From positions 310,001-374,000 of the forward strand of contig CANKXO010000003.1 in the NCBI GenBank assembly GCA_947487765.1: a stretch of 64,000 bases of DNA, given 5' to 3'. How positions within the stretch are numbered: the stretch's first letter is position 1; the number at the start of each line of letters is the position of its first letter. The notes beneath the pieces were generated by a model. That model had not been told where the DNA came from and made no database searches. It was given only the letters and a program-made list of their open reading frames with translations. This stretch comes from an uncultured Pseudomonadales bacterium (GTDB taxonomy: Bacteria > Pseudomonadota > Gammaproteobacteria > Pseudomonadales > Cellvibrionaceae). The translations under genes and the position numbers were made by a program. Positions 17,144-29,134 of this stretch are shown here, piece by piece.

Positions 17144-19021
17144 TTATTGGTAACCCTTTGCCTGAAGATGGAATAATTTAGCATATACACCGTTTGATTC
17201 GATTAATTCATAGTGGGAACCTGTCTCAATTACTTCACCCTTATCCATAACCATAATCTGACGTGCAGTACGCACCGTGGAAAAACGGTGAGAAATTAAA
17301 ATAGTCATTTTGTCTGCCATTGTAGAACTGAACTCGCTAAAGATATCTGCCTCTGCTTGTGCATCCATTGCCGCAGTTGGTTCATCCAAAATCAGTACTC
17401 GAGCATCTTCACGCATAAAAGCACGTGCCAACGCTATTTTTTGCCATTGACCACCCGATAATTCTTGCCCATCCTTAAACCAGCGGCCCAGTTGTGTTTG
17501 ATATTTTTTGGGCAAGTCATCAATAAATGATGAAGCCTGACCTTTATTCGCGGCTTGTTCCCATAATGTTTCTTGCTCAACATTTTCAACTCGACCGACA
17601 CCAATATTTTCTCCAGCTAATAGTTGATAACGAATAAAGTCCTGAAAAATTACACCAACTTGTTGGCGAAGTGCATCCTTATTCCAATCATTTAAATCGG
17701 TCCCATCAAACAATATTTTACCTTCATTAGGTCTATACAAACGTGTTAACAATTTAATTAATGTTGTTTTCCCTGAACCATTTTCTCCTACAATAGCAAG
17801 ACTATTGCCCGGAGAAATATGAAAAGATACATTATTTAGCGCGGGTCGCTTCTCATTTTTCTTATCCTCACCATCATAATAGAAAGTGACATTTTCAAAG
17901 CGTACACCGTCATTAGGAACGGCACCGACAGTAACACCACCTGTGAACTCCATGCCTGGCTGTTCAAGAAACTCATATAAATTTGATAAATATAAGTTAT
18001 CTTCATACATTCCACTAATAGAGCTGAGGCTTGCTTTAATGGCACTTTGCCCTTGCTTGAACACCATTAAATACATCGTCATTTGCCCGATTGAAATTTC
18101 CCCTGCAATCGTCGCTATAATGACCCATGCAAAAGCAATATAAAAAACGATGCTACCAACGACATCCATCAACAAACCCCAACTATCGCGCCGGATGGTT
18201 AATAGACGGTCCTCTTTATAAAGTTTTTTAAAAATATTGTTATAGCGCTCTAAAAAAAGTGTACCCAGACCAAACAATTTAATCTCTTTGACGTTATCTT
18301 CTCTCGCTAATAGTGTTTCCAAATAATTCTGTTGACGAGCTTCTGGCGACCGCCACCGAAATAAACTAAACGCTTTAGTAGAAAAGTAAGTTTCAGCGAA
18401 AAAACCAGGTAATGCAGCAGCAAGTAACATCACAATAATCCAGGGAGAAAACTGCCCAAGTAAAATAGCAAAACCAGCTAATGCAATAGCATTCTGCAAC
18501 AAGCCGAATGTTTTATTCACCAACCCTAAAGGCCGAGTAGACGCCTCTCTTCTCGCCCGGACCAACTTATCGTAAAATTCAGAATCTTCAAACTGTGCCA
18601 AGCTTAGGGTTTGCGCCTTTTCTAACAATAACCAATTCACTCGGTGCCCTAGTAAGCCACGAAATAGCGACTGAATAGCCGATATGCCGCGCTGACAAAT
18701 CATTAAGCCAATAACAAACAAAGCCTCGATAAAAAAGAAAGCTATCAGCTCAGACGGTATTATTGCCTCCAACCAACCACGACTAATAGCAGTATCAGTA
18801 GAGTTTTTAACCGACTCATAAACTTTAGCGGCCTCAAGCACACCATCAACAATCAACTGACCAATGTAAGCAATACCTGTCGGTAATATGCCCGCCATCA
18901 ACGTTAATACTGCCAGAAAGATGGTGTAACGTGCGGATGTCTGCCACACCAAACCAATAGCTTGACGGCTATAAGAAAAGACACCTAAAAACCGCTGGGC
19001 TAAATCTTTAACATTGATCAT
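17144..19021 (-). CDS. ABC exporter, fused permease-ATPase half-transporter
   Basis: A 625-residue type-I exporter half: six membrane helices in the first ~340 residues, then an ATPase with Walker A (VGENGSGKTTLIKLL), Q-loop (VIFQDFIRYQL), signature LSGGQWQKIALARAF, Walker B VLILDEPTAAMD and the H-loop ISHRFSTVR. It would act as a homodimer. Such exporters move lipids, peptides or drugs; the Q-loop/signature pattern resembles the multidrug/peptide MdlB-like group, but the substrate is unknown. Divergent from katG; no partner gene. Confidence 0.9.
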   Translation of the reverse strand: MINVKDLAQRFLGVFSYSRQAIGLVWQTSARYTIFLAVLTLMAGILPTGIAYIGQLIVDGVLEAAKVYESVKNSTDTAISRGWLEAIIPSELIAFFFIEALFVIGLMICQRGISAIQSLFRGLLGHRVNWLLLEKAQTLSLAQFEDSEFYDKLVRARREASTRPLGLVNKTFGLLQNAIALAGFAILLGQFSPWIIVMLLAAALPGFFAETYFSTKAFSLFRWRSPEARQQNYLETLLAREDNVKEIKLFGLGTLFLERYNNIFKKLYKEDRLLTIRRDSWGLLMDVVGSIVFYIAFAWVIIATIAGEISIGQMTMYLMVFKQGQSAIKASLSSISGMYEDNLYLSNLYEFLEQPGMEFTGGVTVGAVPNDGVRFENVTFYYDGEDKKNEKRPALNNVSFHISPGNSLAIVGENGSGKTTLIKLLTRLYRPNEGKILFDGTDLNDWNKDALRQQVGVIFQDFIRYQLLAGENIGVGRVENVEQETLWEQAANKGQASSFIDDLPKKYQTQLGRWFKDGQELSGGQWQKIALARAFMREDARVLILDEPTAAMDAQAEADIFSEFSSTMADKMTILISHRFSTVRTARQIMVMDKGEVIETGSHYELIESNGVYAKLFHLQAKGYQ

Positions 19022-21628
<2,607 letters not shown>

Positions 21629-21642
21629 TCTGATAGAGTCAT

Positions 21643-21667
21643 GGCGCCTTGAATAATTTGAGGCGCC
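21643..21667 (+). terminator. Hairpin after katG
   Basis: GGCGCCT (21643-21649) and AGGCGCC (21661-21667) form a GC-rich 7-bp stem 15 bases after the katG stop. There is no T run after it, so it is a weak intrinsic terminator or an RNA-stabilising hairpin. Confidence 0.4.
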
Positions 21668-21811
21668 GGAGTAAATTTGGACTAACGGATCTTAAATTTA
21701 TGCTTTATTTAACTAATAACGAGTGACCCAGGCCTTCCACTAGGCTCCCTTTAAGCTATATTTAAAGTAAGCATATAGCAATATATGCTTACTTCATTAA
21801 GAGAGGAAAAG

Positions 21812-22201
21812 ATGAAAAATTTACACTACAAAATCATCGGCATTATTTCCTTAATTGTAGGGATTATCGGCGCATTTCTACCTTTATTACCTACGACATG
21901 CTTCGTTTTGCTATCTGCATGGTGTTTTGCTAAATCGTCACCCGAATGGCACGCTCGATTACTGAATAATAAACTATTTGGACAGACGATTAGAGATTGG
22001 GAAACGCATCGATGCATTTCAGCCAAAGGCAAAATTATGGCTATTTCATCAATGTTGATTTTTGGTACCGCTTCATTTATTTTTATCGAAAGCAATATCT
22101 TACGCATCAGCTTAATCGCTCTACTATGCATAGGCATATACAGCGTTCACCACTTCAGCAAACAGCGCTTCAAGAAACAAAGCGTACGCATTGAGCATTA
22201 A
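21812..22201 (+). CDS. YbaN-like DUF454 inner-membrane protein
   Basis: Small membrane protein of 129 residues with the DUF454 signature: a first helix region ending GIIGAFLPLLPTTCFVLLSAWCFAKSSP (here only its motif LPLLPTTCF is quoted), a central WHARLLNN-LFGQTIRDWE, and two further helices in the C-terminal half. ATG 21812 preferred, 8 bases after AGAGAGGAAA, rather than an upstream ATG at 21785. E. coli YbaN is the best-known relative; function unknown. It ends 4 bases into the amine-oxidase gene on the other strand, i.e. the two converge with an overlap. Confidence 0.85.
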   Translation: MKNLHYKIIGIISLIVGIIGAFLPLLPTTCFVLLSAWCFAKSSPEWHARLLNNKLFGQTIRDWETHRCISAKGKIMAISSMLIFGTASFIFIESNILRISLIALLCIGIYSVHHFSKQRFKKQSVRIEH

Positions 22202-23319
22202 CTGGCATTGCTCAAAGAACTTTTCTGACCAAGTAAATGCGCTGCCACCCCTTCTGCAGATGCTAGCGCCCCCTCTAGATAACCCGCCTCCTCCGAAGCA
22301 TATTCAGTACCGACGAAACTCAGCTTATTGCGCGCTAACTCTTTTTGATGGGGGGCAAGGTACAAATGAGGATGAGCAGGTGGCTCATTCAGATCCTGCT
22401 CAGTAGCAACATACACATCTTTTGACCAATCTTTAAAGTACATTGCTTCAGGGCTTAGTGCTTGGTCGCCAAATATATCTGCCAGCTGGCGCAAACATAG
22501 CTGCATCATTGCATCATCTGGGAACTGCTTTCTGGACTGGGAAGGGATACCTACAAAGCCAAACAATGCATAAGCCTCGTCAACCCCTGCTGAACTGTCA
22601 TGAATTTCCATTAAGGGGCCTACTCGGCTAAACACATCGCCGGACAACCCTGCTTCTCGCCAAAAAGGCGTTTTATAACTCGCAACAAACTTGGCCTGTG
22701 CCGCCATCCAAGTCGAAGTATTGGCTAATTTTTGACAAAGCTCAGGCGATAAATAATTCTTCATCGGCAGCGCGTTTAACAACACTCTTGGAGGAACAGC
22801 TAAAACCACTTGTTTAGCCATTATTACACTTTCACTCTGGCTCTCAGCCCCTGAACGATCAAAGTTAATCGTCCATTCCTCACTAGATTGCTCCAGACTG
22901 TTGACTGAACAAGATAAGCCAATATCCCCTGCAGTTAATACATTTTGCAATGTATTAATCAAACTTTTCATGCCGCCATAAATTCGATATGACGTCATTG
23001 GCATGCCACCACTCACTCGTTGAGCACCCGCATTTTGCTCTAGCTGATAAAGCGCTTCACCTTTGATGTACTGCTCGAACCAAGGAATATCTAAATCATC
23101 TAGTAACTGCTGAATTCTACGTTGATGCGGCCAAAACCAAGTAGGCCCTAAATCGAGACCTAAATCAGAATCTTTAGACGCTGGCAAGCTTACTATCCGC
23201 CCACCGAGATGTGGCTTCGCTTCTAATAACTGAAAGCTCATACCCTGTTGATTGAGTAGATAAGCTAAATACAAGCCTGCCAGACCACCACCTACTATGG
23301 CTATATCGACTTTTTTCAT
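22198..23319 (-). CDS. FAD-dependent amine oxidase/protoporphyrinogen-oxidase-like
   Basis: A 373-residue flavoprotein. The dinucleotide-binding VDIAIVGGGLAGLYLAYLL and the substrate-entry GGRIVSLP with GPTWFWPHQRR (a common amine-oxidase signature) are at the N-terminus, and a C-terminal GTEYASEEAGYLEGALASAEG motif closes the FAD site. Members oxidise amines, polyamines or similar compounds; the substrate is not evident. It is immediately preceded by an SDR gene whose stop codon shares one base with its ATG, so they are co-translated. Together with the TetR upstream they look like a small inducible catabolic or detoxification unit. Confidence 0.82.
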   Translation of the reverse strand: MKKVDIAIVGGGLAGLYLAYLLNQQGMSFQLLEAKPHLGGRIVSLPASKDSDLGLDLGPTWFWPHQRRIQQLLDDLDIPWFEQYIKGEALYQLEQNAGAQRVSGGMPMTSYRIYGGMKSLINTLQNVLTAGDIGLSCSVNSLEQSSEEWTINFDRSGAESQSESVIMAKQVVLAVPPRVLLNALPMKNYLSPELCQKLANTSTWMAAQAKFVASYKTPFWREAGLSGDVFSRVGPLMEIHDSSAGVDEAYALFGFVGIPSQSRKQFPDDAMMQLCLRQLADIFGDQALSPEAMYFKDWSKDVYVATEQDLNEPPAHPHLYLAPHQKELARNKLSFVGTEYASEEAGYLEGALASAEGVAAHLLGQKSSLSNAS

Positions 23320-24020
23320 CAGAAATTTTCTACCGATGGACGTATATCAAGCTCGTGCACCCATGCACTTTTGGGCTGATTAGCCAATTGCCAATACATT
23401 TCTGCAATAGCTTCTGGCTGTATCATTCGCTCAGTGTCTAATTGATGCAATTGACGGCTACTTTCAGTATCGATAATGCCATCCAATAGTACATGGGCAA
23501 TATGAACACCTTGCTTTTGGTAACTGCGTGCCAAACTCTGCACTAAACCTCTCAAAGCAAACTTAGCCGAGCTGAACGCTGCAAACTTAGCGCCACCACG
23601 AATGCTGGCCGTTGCACCAGTAACAATCATAGTACAGCCATTAATAGTACCGCCCTTATCTTTCATCTCAGGCAAGAAGGATTGTGCTAACAAAAACGCA
23701 GACAAAGTCATTGAACGCCAACAGGCTTCAAATTGATCCGCTGTCGTCGATTCGAAATCCTCAATCATAAGTTGCTGGGTATTATGAATAAGCACATCTG
23801 GGACACCATGATTCTTAACAACAGCGTTTACTGTTTTTTGCACTTGCCCTTCATCACTTAAATCGAGTAAATATTCGCTCCATGACTTACTAGATGGGCT
23901 AATAGCAGATCGATTCAAACCAATGACCTGATAACCTTTTCCAATAAAAAAATCAGCAAGGCCGCTACCCAAGCCTTCTCCAAGACCCGCAATGATAACT
24001 AATGGCTTTTGAGCACCCAT
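23319..24020 (-). CDS. Short-chain dehydrogenase/reductase
   Basis: A 233-residue SDR with an atypical cofactor loop (IIAGLGEGLGSGLADFFI), NNA-like LIHNTQQLM, and an active-site stretch containing IVTGATASIRGGAKFAAFSSAKFAL. The expected Tyr-x3-Lys is F-x3-K here (FSSAKFAL), with the general Ser replaced by Thr/Ala, so its catalysis may be unusual or reduced. Start ATG at 24020 with a GAGAGG ribosome-binding site. First gene of the minus-strand pair; divergent from a TetR gene with palindromes between them. Confidence 0.78.
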   Translation of the reverse strand: MGAQKPLVIIAGLGEGLGSGLADFFIGKGYQVIGLNRSAISPSSKSWSEYLLDLSDEGQVQKTVNAVVKNHGVPDVLIHNTQQLMIEDFESTTADQFEACWRSMTLSAFLLAQSFLPEMKDKGGTINGCTMIVTGATASIRGGAKFAAFSSAKFALRGLVQSLARSYQKQGVHIAHVLLDGIIDTESSRQLHQLDTERMIQPEAIAEMYWQLANQPKSAWVHELDIRPSVENF

Positions 24021-24044
24021 GATCTAACCTCTCAGCAAATTAAT

Positions 24045-24058
24045 CTACCTATAGGTAG
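24045..24058. promoter_or_regulatory. Candidate TetR operator 1
   Basis: Perfect 14-base palindrome CTACCTATAGGTAG in the SDR/TetR divergent promoter region. A related palindrome (24101-24118) lies 58 bases away; the two agree at 11 of 14 core positions. Confidence 0.6.
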
Positions 24059-24100
24059 GCAATGTTATGAATTCTATTTCGATACCGACTCACTGTCAAC

Positions 24101-24118
24101 ATCTATCTTTAGATAGAT
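24101..24118. promoter_or_regulatory. Candidate TetR operator 2
   Basis: ATCTATCT-TT-AGATAGAT, two perfect 8-base arms around TT, 39 bases ahead of the TetR start. Core CTATCTTTAGATAG resembles operator 1, so one regulator likely controls both divergent units. Confidence 0.6.
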
Positions 24119-24156
24119 AGAAACTTATGGTAACCTTACTCACCCAATAAACAGGC

Positions 24157-24711
24157 ATGAGTAAGTTTAATATGTCATCAGATACTGTTGATCGCATCCT
24201 CAAATCTGCAGAGAGCCAGGCTAGAACTGGTGGCTACAATGCATTTAGCTTTCGTGAAATAGCGAAAGATATCGGCATCAAAAGTTCGAGCATTCATTAT
24301 CACTTCCCCACCAAGGCAGATTTAGCGACAGAACTGACTAAGCGCTATACCGAAAAATTTACCCAGCATTTGGAGATGATCGATGTCGGGGGTAAAGATC
24401 TTATAAGTAAGCTATCTGATTATGCGGATCTATTCTACGAAGCTTTAAGAACTGACCAAAAGATGTGTTTATGTGGCCTATTTGCAGCAGAAGCTGATGC
24501 TTTACCGGACGAAGTCAAAGCACAAACACAAAAGTTTTTTAAAACAAATATCTCCTGGTTAGAAGACTTATTGACAAAACACGACGTCCCCTCACCCGAA
24601 TCAGAAGCCATGAAACTGTTGGCAAATATGGAAGGTGCGATGCTTTTAGCCAAAGCCTTTGAATCAGAGAAACATTTTAAAGGGGCAATTGACCTATCAA
24701 AATTTGAATAG
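24157..24711 (+). CDS. TetR/AcrR-family repressor, probably for the adjacent SDR-amine oxidase pair
   Basis: A 184-residue TetR protein: an N-terminal helix-turn-helix with SFREIAKDIGIKSSSIHYHFPTKADL (recognition helix HYHFPTK), and a C-terminal ligand domain ending KAFESEKHFKGAID. Divergent from the SDR gene with two palindromes in the gap, the standard layout for autorepression with control of the neighbour. The inducer is unknown. It reads toward dnaG, 66 bases downstream. Confidence 0.88.
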   Translation: MSKFNMSSDTVDRILKSAESQARTGGYNAFSFREIAKDIGIKSSSIHYHFPTKADLATELTKRYTEKFTQHLEMIDVGGKDLISKLSDYADLFYEALRTDQKMCLCGLFAAEADALPDEVKAQTQKFFKTNISWLEDLLTKHDVPSPESEAMKLLANMEGAMLLAKAFESEKHFKGAIDLSKFE

Positions 24712-24777
24712 CACTCAATTTGCATATAATCTCTAAACGCCTATCAGCCATCCTTCGCCTACTGTAGAATCCATTCC

Positions 24778-26781
24778 ATGGCCGGCAATATCCCAAGACC
24801 CTTTATCGATGACCTTATCGACCGTATTGATATCGTTGAGGTTATCGATCATCGTGTAAAACTAAAAAAAAGCGGTAAGAACTATTCTGCCTGCTGCCCC
24901 TTTCATGATGAAAAAAGCCCCTCCTTTACCGTAAGCCCAGACAAACAGTTTTATTATTGCTTTGGTTGTGGAGCTACCGGTAATGCCATTGGCTTCCTTA
25001 TGGAATACGAGCGCGTTTCCTTTCCTGACGCGATTGAAAGCCTCGCCAAACAAGCGGGCCTCAATGTCCCCAGAGAACAAGCTCGCGACCCAAAACAGCG
25101 GGAGCGAGAGCAGGCACAGGAGAAGGCTCGTAATACACTGTACACATTGATGGAAGCCGCAGATAAATACTACCAACAACAACTACGTGAGCACGACATC
25201 AAGGCCAAAGCGGTTGATTATCTTAAAGGCCGAGGGCTAAGTGGACATATTGCGAAAGATTTCGGCATTGGTTATGCCCCACCCGGCTGGGATAATTTAG
25301 CGAGTGCGCTTGGCACATCGAATGAAAAACAAGATCGGCTTCTGGAAGCTGGGATGTTAATTCATAACGAAGAAAAAGAACGGCTATACGACCGCTTTCG
25401 TGATCGTATTATGTTCCCTATTCGCGACACCCGTGGGCGAGTCATTGGTTTTGGAGGGCGCGTTCTCAGCGATGAAAAGCCAAAGTATTTAAACTCCCCT
25501 GAAACACCCATATTTTCCAAAGGTAAAGAGCTCTACGGTTTATTTGAAGCTCGCAAAGCCTATAAACAATTACCGCGCTTATTAGTTGTCGAAGGCTATA
25601 TGGATGTGGTTGCACTGGCACAATACGGCATTCGCTATGGTGTAGCAACACTGGGCACGGCTTGCGGAGAAGACCATCTCAATCGCGCTTTTCGATTTAC
25701 CAATGAAATTGTTTTTTGCTTCGACGGCGACCAAGCGGGTCGCAAAGCCGCTCGCCGCGCAATGGAAAATTCTTTGCCAGTGATGGAGGATGGCCGCCAA
25801 GTTAAATTTCTCTACTTACCCGAAGGAGAAGACCCCGACACATTAATACGTCAGATAGGCACAGACAAATTTACACGACTCGTTGAAGGTGCCGCACCAC
25901 TGGAGAATTTTTTATTTGAGGAAATGAGCCAAGGCTTAAATACTCAAACGATGGAAGGGCGTGCTCGTTTATGTAAACTGGCAGCGCCGATGCTAGATCA
26001 GCTGCCCAGAGGCGTATATAGAGAATTGATGTTCCAGCAGTTAGCTAATCGAACGCAATTAAGTATTGATGCGTTGATGACACTATTGAACGAACTTCCA
26101 GAAGCAGCTCCGACAAATGACAAACAACCACAGACTGATATTCAATCTGAATCAGGATACCCTCAATCAGATTTTCATCACTTATCAACACAGCCAGATG
26201 ACCTTCCTTACCCGCCCAAGAATGATGCCTCATTAGCACAACCACCCAACTACCAGCAGAATTATTCAGGCCTTTCGAGTGATCGAAAGCAAACAACAAA
26301 AGCCGCCTCAAATCACCATTTAGCGACTAACGAGCTAGCATTGGTGTTATTGCTATTTCAACCGAAACTGGCGCAAGAAGTCACCGACATTGAAACATTA
26401 CGGCATCATTCAGCCCCGAATGTACAACTGCTGATCGAATTGATCGAACTCTTACATAAACGACCTGAATACAGCAGCGGCCAGATTTTAGGGTACTGGC
26501 AAGGGACCTATGGGCCTGAAAAAGGAGCGCAACTGCAGCAATTGCTCACAAAAGGGCTGCTATTCCATCACATCAGCGAATTAGGGCAAGACCAGAAAGA
26601 ACATCACTTTAACCCTGAGCAGGAATTTCTCGACGCCATTCATCATTTGGAAAAGCAGCAACAAACCAGAGATTGCAATAATATTATTCAACAATTGAAC
26701 GCAAAGCCCATAGACACATGGACTGATGCAGAAAAACAACTCTACCATAAGGCGATTACAGCACAGGCTAACCTGCACTAA
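24778..26781 (+). CDS. dnaG: DNA primase DnaG
   Basis: Makes RNA primers for replication. CHC2-type zinc finger (ACCPFHDEKSPSFTV ... YYCFGCGATGNAIGF), then the TOPRIM catalytic domain with LLVVEGYMDVVALAQ and VFCFDGDQAGRKAA. The C-terminal helicase-binding domain is present. At 667 residues it is longer than the E. coli enzyme (581); the extra length is a Gln/Pro/Ser-rich linker at about residues 440-525 before the DnaB-binding part. The start ATG has no strong ribosome-binding site. rpoD follows after 292 bases. Confidence 0.97.
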   Translation: MAGNIPRPFIDDLIDRIDIVEVIDHRVKLKKSGKNYSACCPFHDEKSPSFTVSPDKQFYYCFGCGATGNAIGFLMEYERVSFPDAIESLAKQAGLNVPREQARDPKQREREQAQEKARNTLYTLMEAADKYYQQQLREHDIKAKAVDYLKGRGLSGHIAKDFGIGYAPPGWDNLASALGTSNEKQDRLLEAGMLIHNEEKERLYDRFRDRIMFPIRDTRGRVIGFGGRVLSDEKPKYLNSPETPIFSKGKELYGLFEARKAYKQLPRLLVVEGYMDVVALAQYGIRYGVATLGTACGEDHLNRAFRFTNEIVFCFDGDQAGRKAARRAMENSLPVMEDGRQVKFLYLPEGEDPDTLIRQIGTDKFTRLVEGAAPLENFLFEEMSQGLNTQTMEGRARLCKLAAPMLDQLPRGVYRELMFQQLANRTQLSIDALMTLLNELPEAAPTNDKQPQTDIQSESGYPQSDFHHLSTQPDDLPYPPKNDASLAQPPNYQQNYSGLSSDRKQTTKAASNHHLATNELALVLLLFQPKLAQEVTDIETLRHHSAPNVQLLIELIELLHKRPEYSSGQILGYWQGTYGPEKGAQLQQLLTKGLLFHHISELGQDQKEHHFNPEQEFLDAIHHLEKQQQTRDCNNIIQQLNAKPIDTWTDAEKQLYHKAITAQANLH

Positions 26782-27073
26782 AGCAGATTAATTTCAGTTT
26801 ACCCTTGATTTTTCTCTCATTACCACCATCTTGTTCTGGAATCAAGCCGACTAAATCGACTATAATGGTCGGTTTAGTGCAGAAATATCTTTTGTACATA
26901 ATACCGAGCATCGTTAGGTTTGCCATTGACTCATTAATACCCCCTGTTGACCATGAAATGCCGAAAGCTACAGCTTTGGGCCACACAGGTATTGCATTGA
27001 TAAAAAACTGGGATTAATCGACAAAAACACCTACAACCTATATCGGTAGCGGCCAATACCATCAGGAGCATGC
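26782..27073. other. dnaG-rpoD intergenic region
   Basis: This 292-base gap is probably where rpoD promoters lie. A TATAAT hexamer at 26861-26866 is the best -10 candidate but has a poor -35 at the correct distance. An 5-bp CCGAC/GTCGG stem surrounds it. The plus-strand frame from 26805 has no ribosome-binding site or recognisable product and was not accepted. Confidence 0.4.
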
Positions 27074-28897
27074 ATGTCCGGAACACAACAATCACGTATC
27101 AAAGAGCTTATCGCCCGCGGTAAAGAACAGGGATACCTTACATACGCAGAGGTCAATGACCACCTGCCAGATGATATATCCGATCCGGATCAGATCGAAG
27201 AAATAATCCAAATGATTAACGACATGGGGATCAAGGTTTACGAGACCGCTCCCGATGCCGAAGAACTATTAATGACCGATGGCGATTCCAGCGCCGATGA
27301 AATTGCAGCTGCAGAAGCCGCTGCTGCATTGGCAGCAGTAGAGACGGAAGCCGGACGCACCACTGACCCCGTGCGTATGTATATGCGTGAAATGGGTACT
27401 GTTGAGCTATTAACTCGCGAAGGCGAGATTGCTATTGCCAAACGCATCGAAGAAGGTACCCGCGACCTGATGCATGCACTGGCCTACTGGCCAGACTCTG
27501 TCAGTAATCTTCTTAACGAATATGCACTGATAGAAAAAGAAGAGCGCCGTTTACCGGATGTGATCGCTGGCTGGCTTGACCCGACTGACCACGTACCTGC
27601 TGCCGGGCCCGCTGCTCAAGCTGCAAATAAAGACGATGATAAAAAAGACGATGACGACGATTCTGACGAGGACGATACTAACAACGGTATTGACCCTGAA
27701 GAAGCTAAAGAGCGTTTTGGAGCACTAGAAAAACAATGGATTGCGACTGAAAAAGTCATTAGCCGTCACGGCCGAGAGAGCAAACAAGCGGATAAAGAAT
27801 TAGCTGCACTTGGCGATATTCTTAAATTCTTCAAATTGCCACCTCGTCAGTTTGATCCGATCTATGTAAGCGCACGCAGTGTGTTACGACGTATTCGTAA
27901 AGAAGAGCGCACGATTATGATGTTGTGCGTACGCGAAGCGAAAATGCCACGCAAGACGTTTATCAAAGAGTTCCCAGGAAATGAGACTGATGAAAACTGG
28001 ATTCCCGAGGTCATCAAAAAGAAACGCGACTACTCTGATGTACTACGTCAATTTCAAGAAGAGATATTGCGCTCACAACGCAAATTAGTTCAGATCGTTG
28101 AAGAGTGCGGCCTAGATATCGCATCGATTAAAGAAATTAACCGCCGCATGTCTATTGGTGAAGCACGTGCACGTCGCGCCAAAAAGGAAATGGTTGAAGC
28201 CAACTTACGTCTGGTAATTTCTATCGCGAAAAAATATACCAACCGCGGTTTACAGTTCTTAGACTTGATTCAGGAAGGCAATATCGGCCTGATGAAAGCC
28301 GTTGATAAATTTGAATATCGTCGTGGTTATAAGTTTTCGACTTATGCAACCTGGTGGATTCGACAGGCAATCACTCGCTCGATTGCCGACCAAGCGAGAA
28401 CTATTCGTATTCCTGTGCATATGATTGAGACTATCAACAAACTCAATCGTATTTCTCGCCAAATGCTACAGGAAATGGGACGCGAGCCAAGCCCGGAAGA
28501 GCTAGGCGAACGTATGGAAATGCCAGAAGATAAAGTACGGAAAGTCCTTAAAATTGCCAAAGAGCCTATCTCCATGGAAACACCGATTGGTGACGATGAA
28601 GATTCGCATCTAGGTGACTTCATTGAAGATATCTCAATTGTTTCTCCTGTAGAAGCAACAACCGATATCGGCTTAATGGAATCAACCAGAGAGGTTCTGG
28701 CTGGCCTAACAGCTCGTGAAGCTAAAGTACTGCGCATGCGCTTTGGTATCGATATGAATACTGACCACACACTAGAGGAGGTCGGCAAGCAGTTCGACGT
28801 AACTCGTGAACGTATTCGTCAGATCGAAGCAAAAGCCCTTCGCAAACTTCGCCACCCAAGTCGTTCAGATCATTTAAGAAGTTTCTTGGACGAATAA
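27074..28897 (+). CDS. rpoD: RNA polymerase primary sigma factor RpoD (sigma-70)
   Basis: 607-residue primary sigma. Region 1.1 at the N-terminus, region 1.2 ([21 protein letters not shown]), an acidic non-conserved region with Asp/Glu-Lys clusters at about residues 185-215, region 2 ([56 protein letters not shown]), region 3, and region 4 ([33 protein letters not shown]). AGGAG lies 6 bases before the ATG. Followed by a strong terminator. Confidence 0.98.
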   Translation: MSGTQQSRIKELIARGKEQGYLTYAEVNDHLPDDISDPDQIEEIIQMINDMGIKVYETAPDAEELLMTDGDSSADEIAAAEAAAALAAVETEAGRTTDPVRMYMREMGTVELLTREGEIAIAKRIEEGTRDLMHALAYWPDSVSNLLNEYALIEKEERRLPDVIAGWLDPTDHVPAAGPAAQAANKDDDKKDDDDDSDEDDTNNGIDPEEAKERFGALEKQWIATEKVISRHGRESKQADKELAALGDILKFFKLPPRQFDPIYVSARSVLRRIRKEERTIMMLCVREAKMPRKTFIKEFPGNETDENWIPEVIKKKRDYSDVLRQFQEEILRSQRKLVQIVEECGLDIASIKEINRRMSIGEARARRAKKEMVEANLRLVISIAKKYTNRGLQFLDLIQEGNIGLMKAVDKFEYRRGYKFSTYATWWIRQAITRSIADQARTIRIPVHMIETINKLNRISRQMLQEMGREPSPEELGERMEMPEDKVRKVLKIAKEPISMETPIGDDEDSHLGDFIEDISIVSPVEATTDIGLMESTREVLAGLTAREAKVLRMRFGIDMNTDHTLEEVGKQFDVTRERIRQIEAKALRKLRHPSRSDHLRSFLDE

Positions 28898-28917
28898 AGA
28901 AAAATCTGTATCATACG

Positions 28918-28944
28918 CGCCTCTCTAGTGAGAGGCGTTCTTTT
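28918..28944 (+). terminator. Intrinsic terminator of rpoD
   Basis: CGCCTCTC (28918-28925), loop TAGT, GAGAGGCG (28930-28937), then TTCTTTT. A classical Rho-independent terminator 21 bases after the rpoD stop. Confidence 0.92.
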
Positions 28945-29017
28945 GCAACAATCTCGCAACAAGAAATGTCGTCAAACTTAGTTTAGCTATTTTGACAACA
29001 AACGATTTACAGGAAAT

Positions 29018-29094
29018 GGGCCCTTAGCTCAGTTGGTTAGAGCACCCGACTCATAATCGGTAGGTCCCCAGTTCAAGTCTGGGAGGGCCCACCA
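29018..29094 (+). tRNA. ileX: tRNA-Ile(CAU), lysidine type (Ile2)
   Basis: Full cloverleaf: acceptor GGGCCCT / AGGGCCC, D-arm with AGCTCAGTTGGTTAGAGC, anticodon stem CCGAC / GTCGG-like (CCCGACTCATAATCGG) with anticodon CAT, T-loop GTTCAAGTC and encoded CCA. The CAT anticodon could be Met, but the body closely follows the E. coli Ile2 tRNA (whose C34 becomes lysidine by TilS) and the post-rpoD location is typical of pseudomonad genomes. Confidence 0.93.
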
Positions 29095-29134
29095 TTTCCA
29101 AATAAAGTCACCAAGCAACTCTAGCACTTCCTCG

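Noticed and set aside
26861-26866. TATAAT as an rpoD promoter
   Set aside because: Good -10 but no acceptable -35 at 16-18 bases, so not listed as a promoter feature of its own.
26805-27017. 70-codon frame in the dnaG-rpoD gap
   Set aside because: No ribosome-binding site; overlaps the probable rpoD promoter region.
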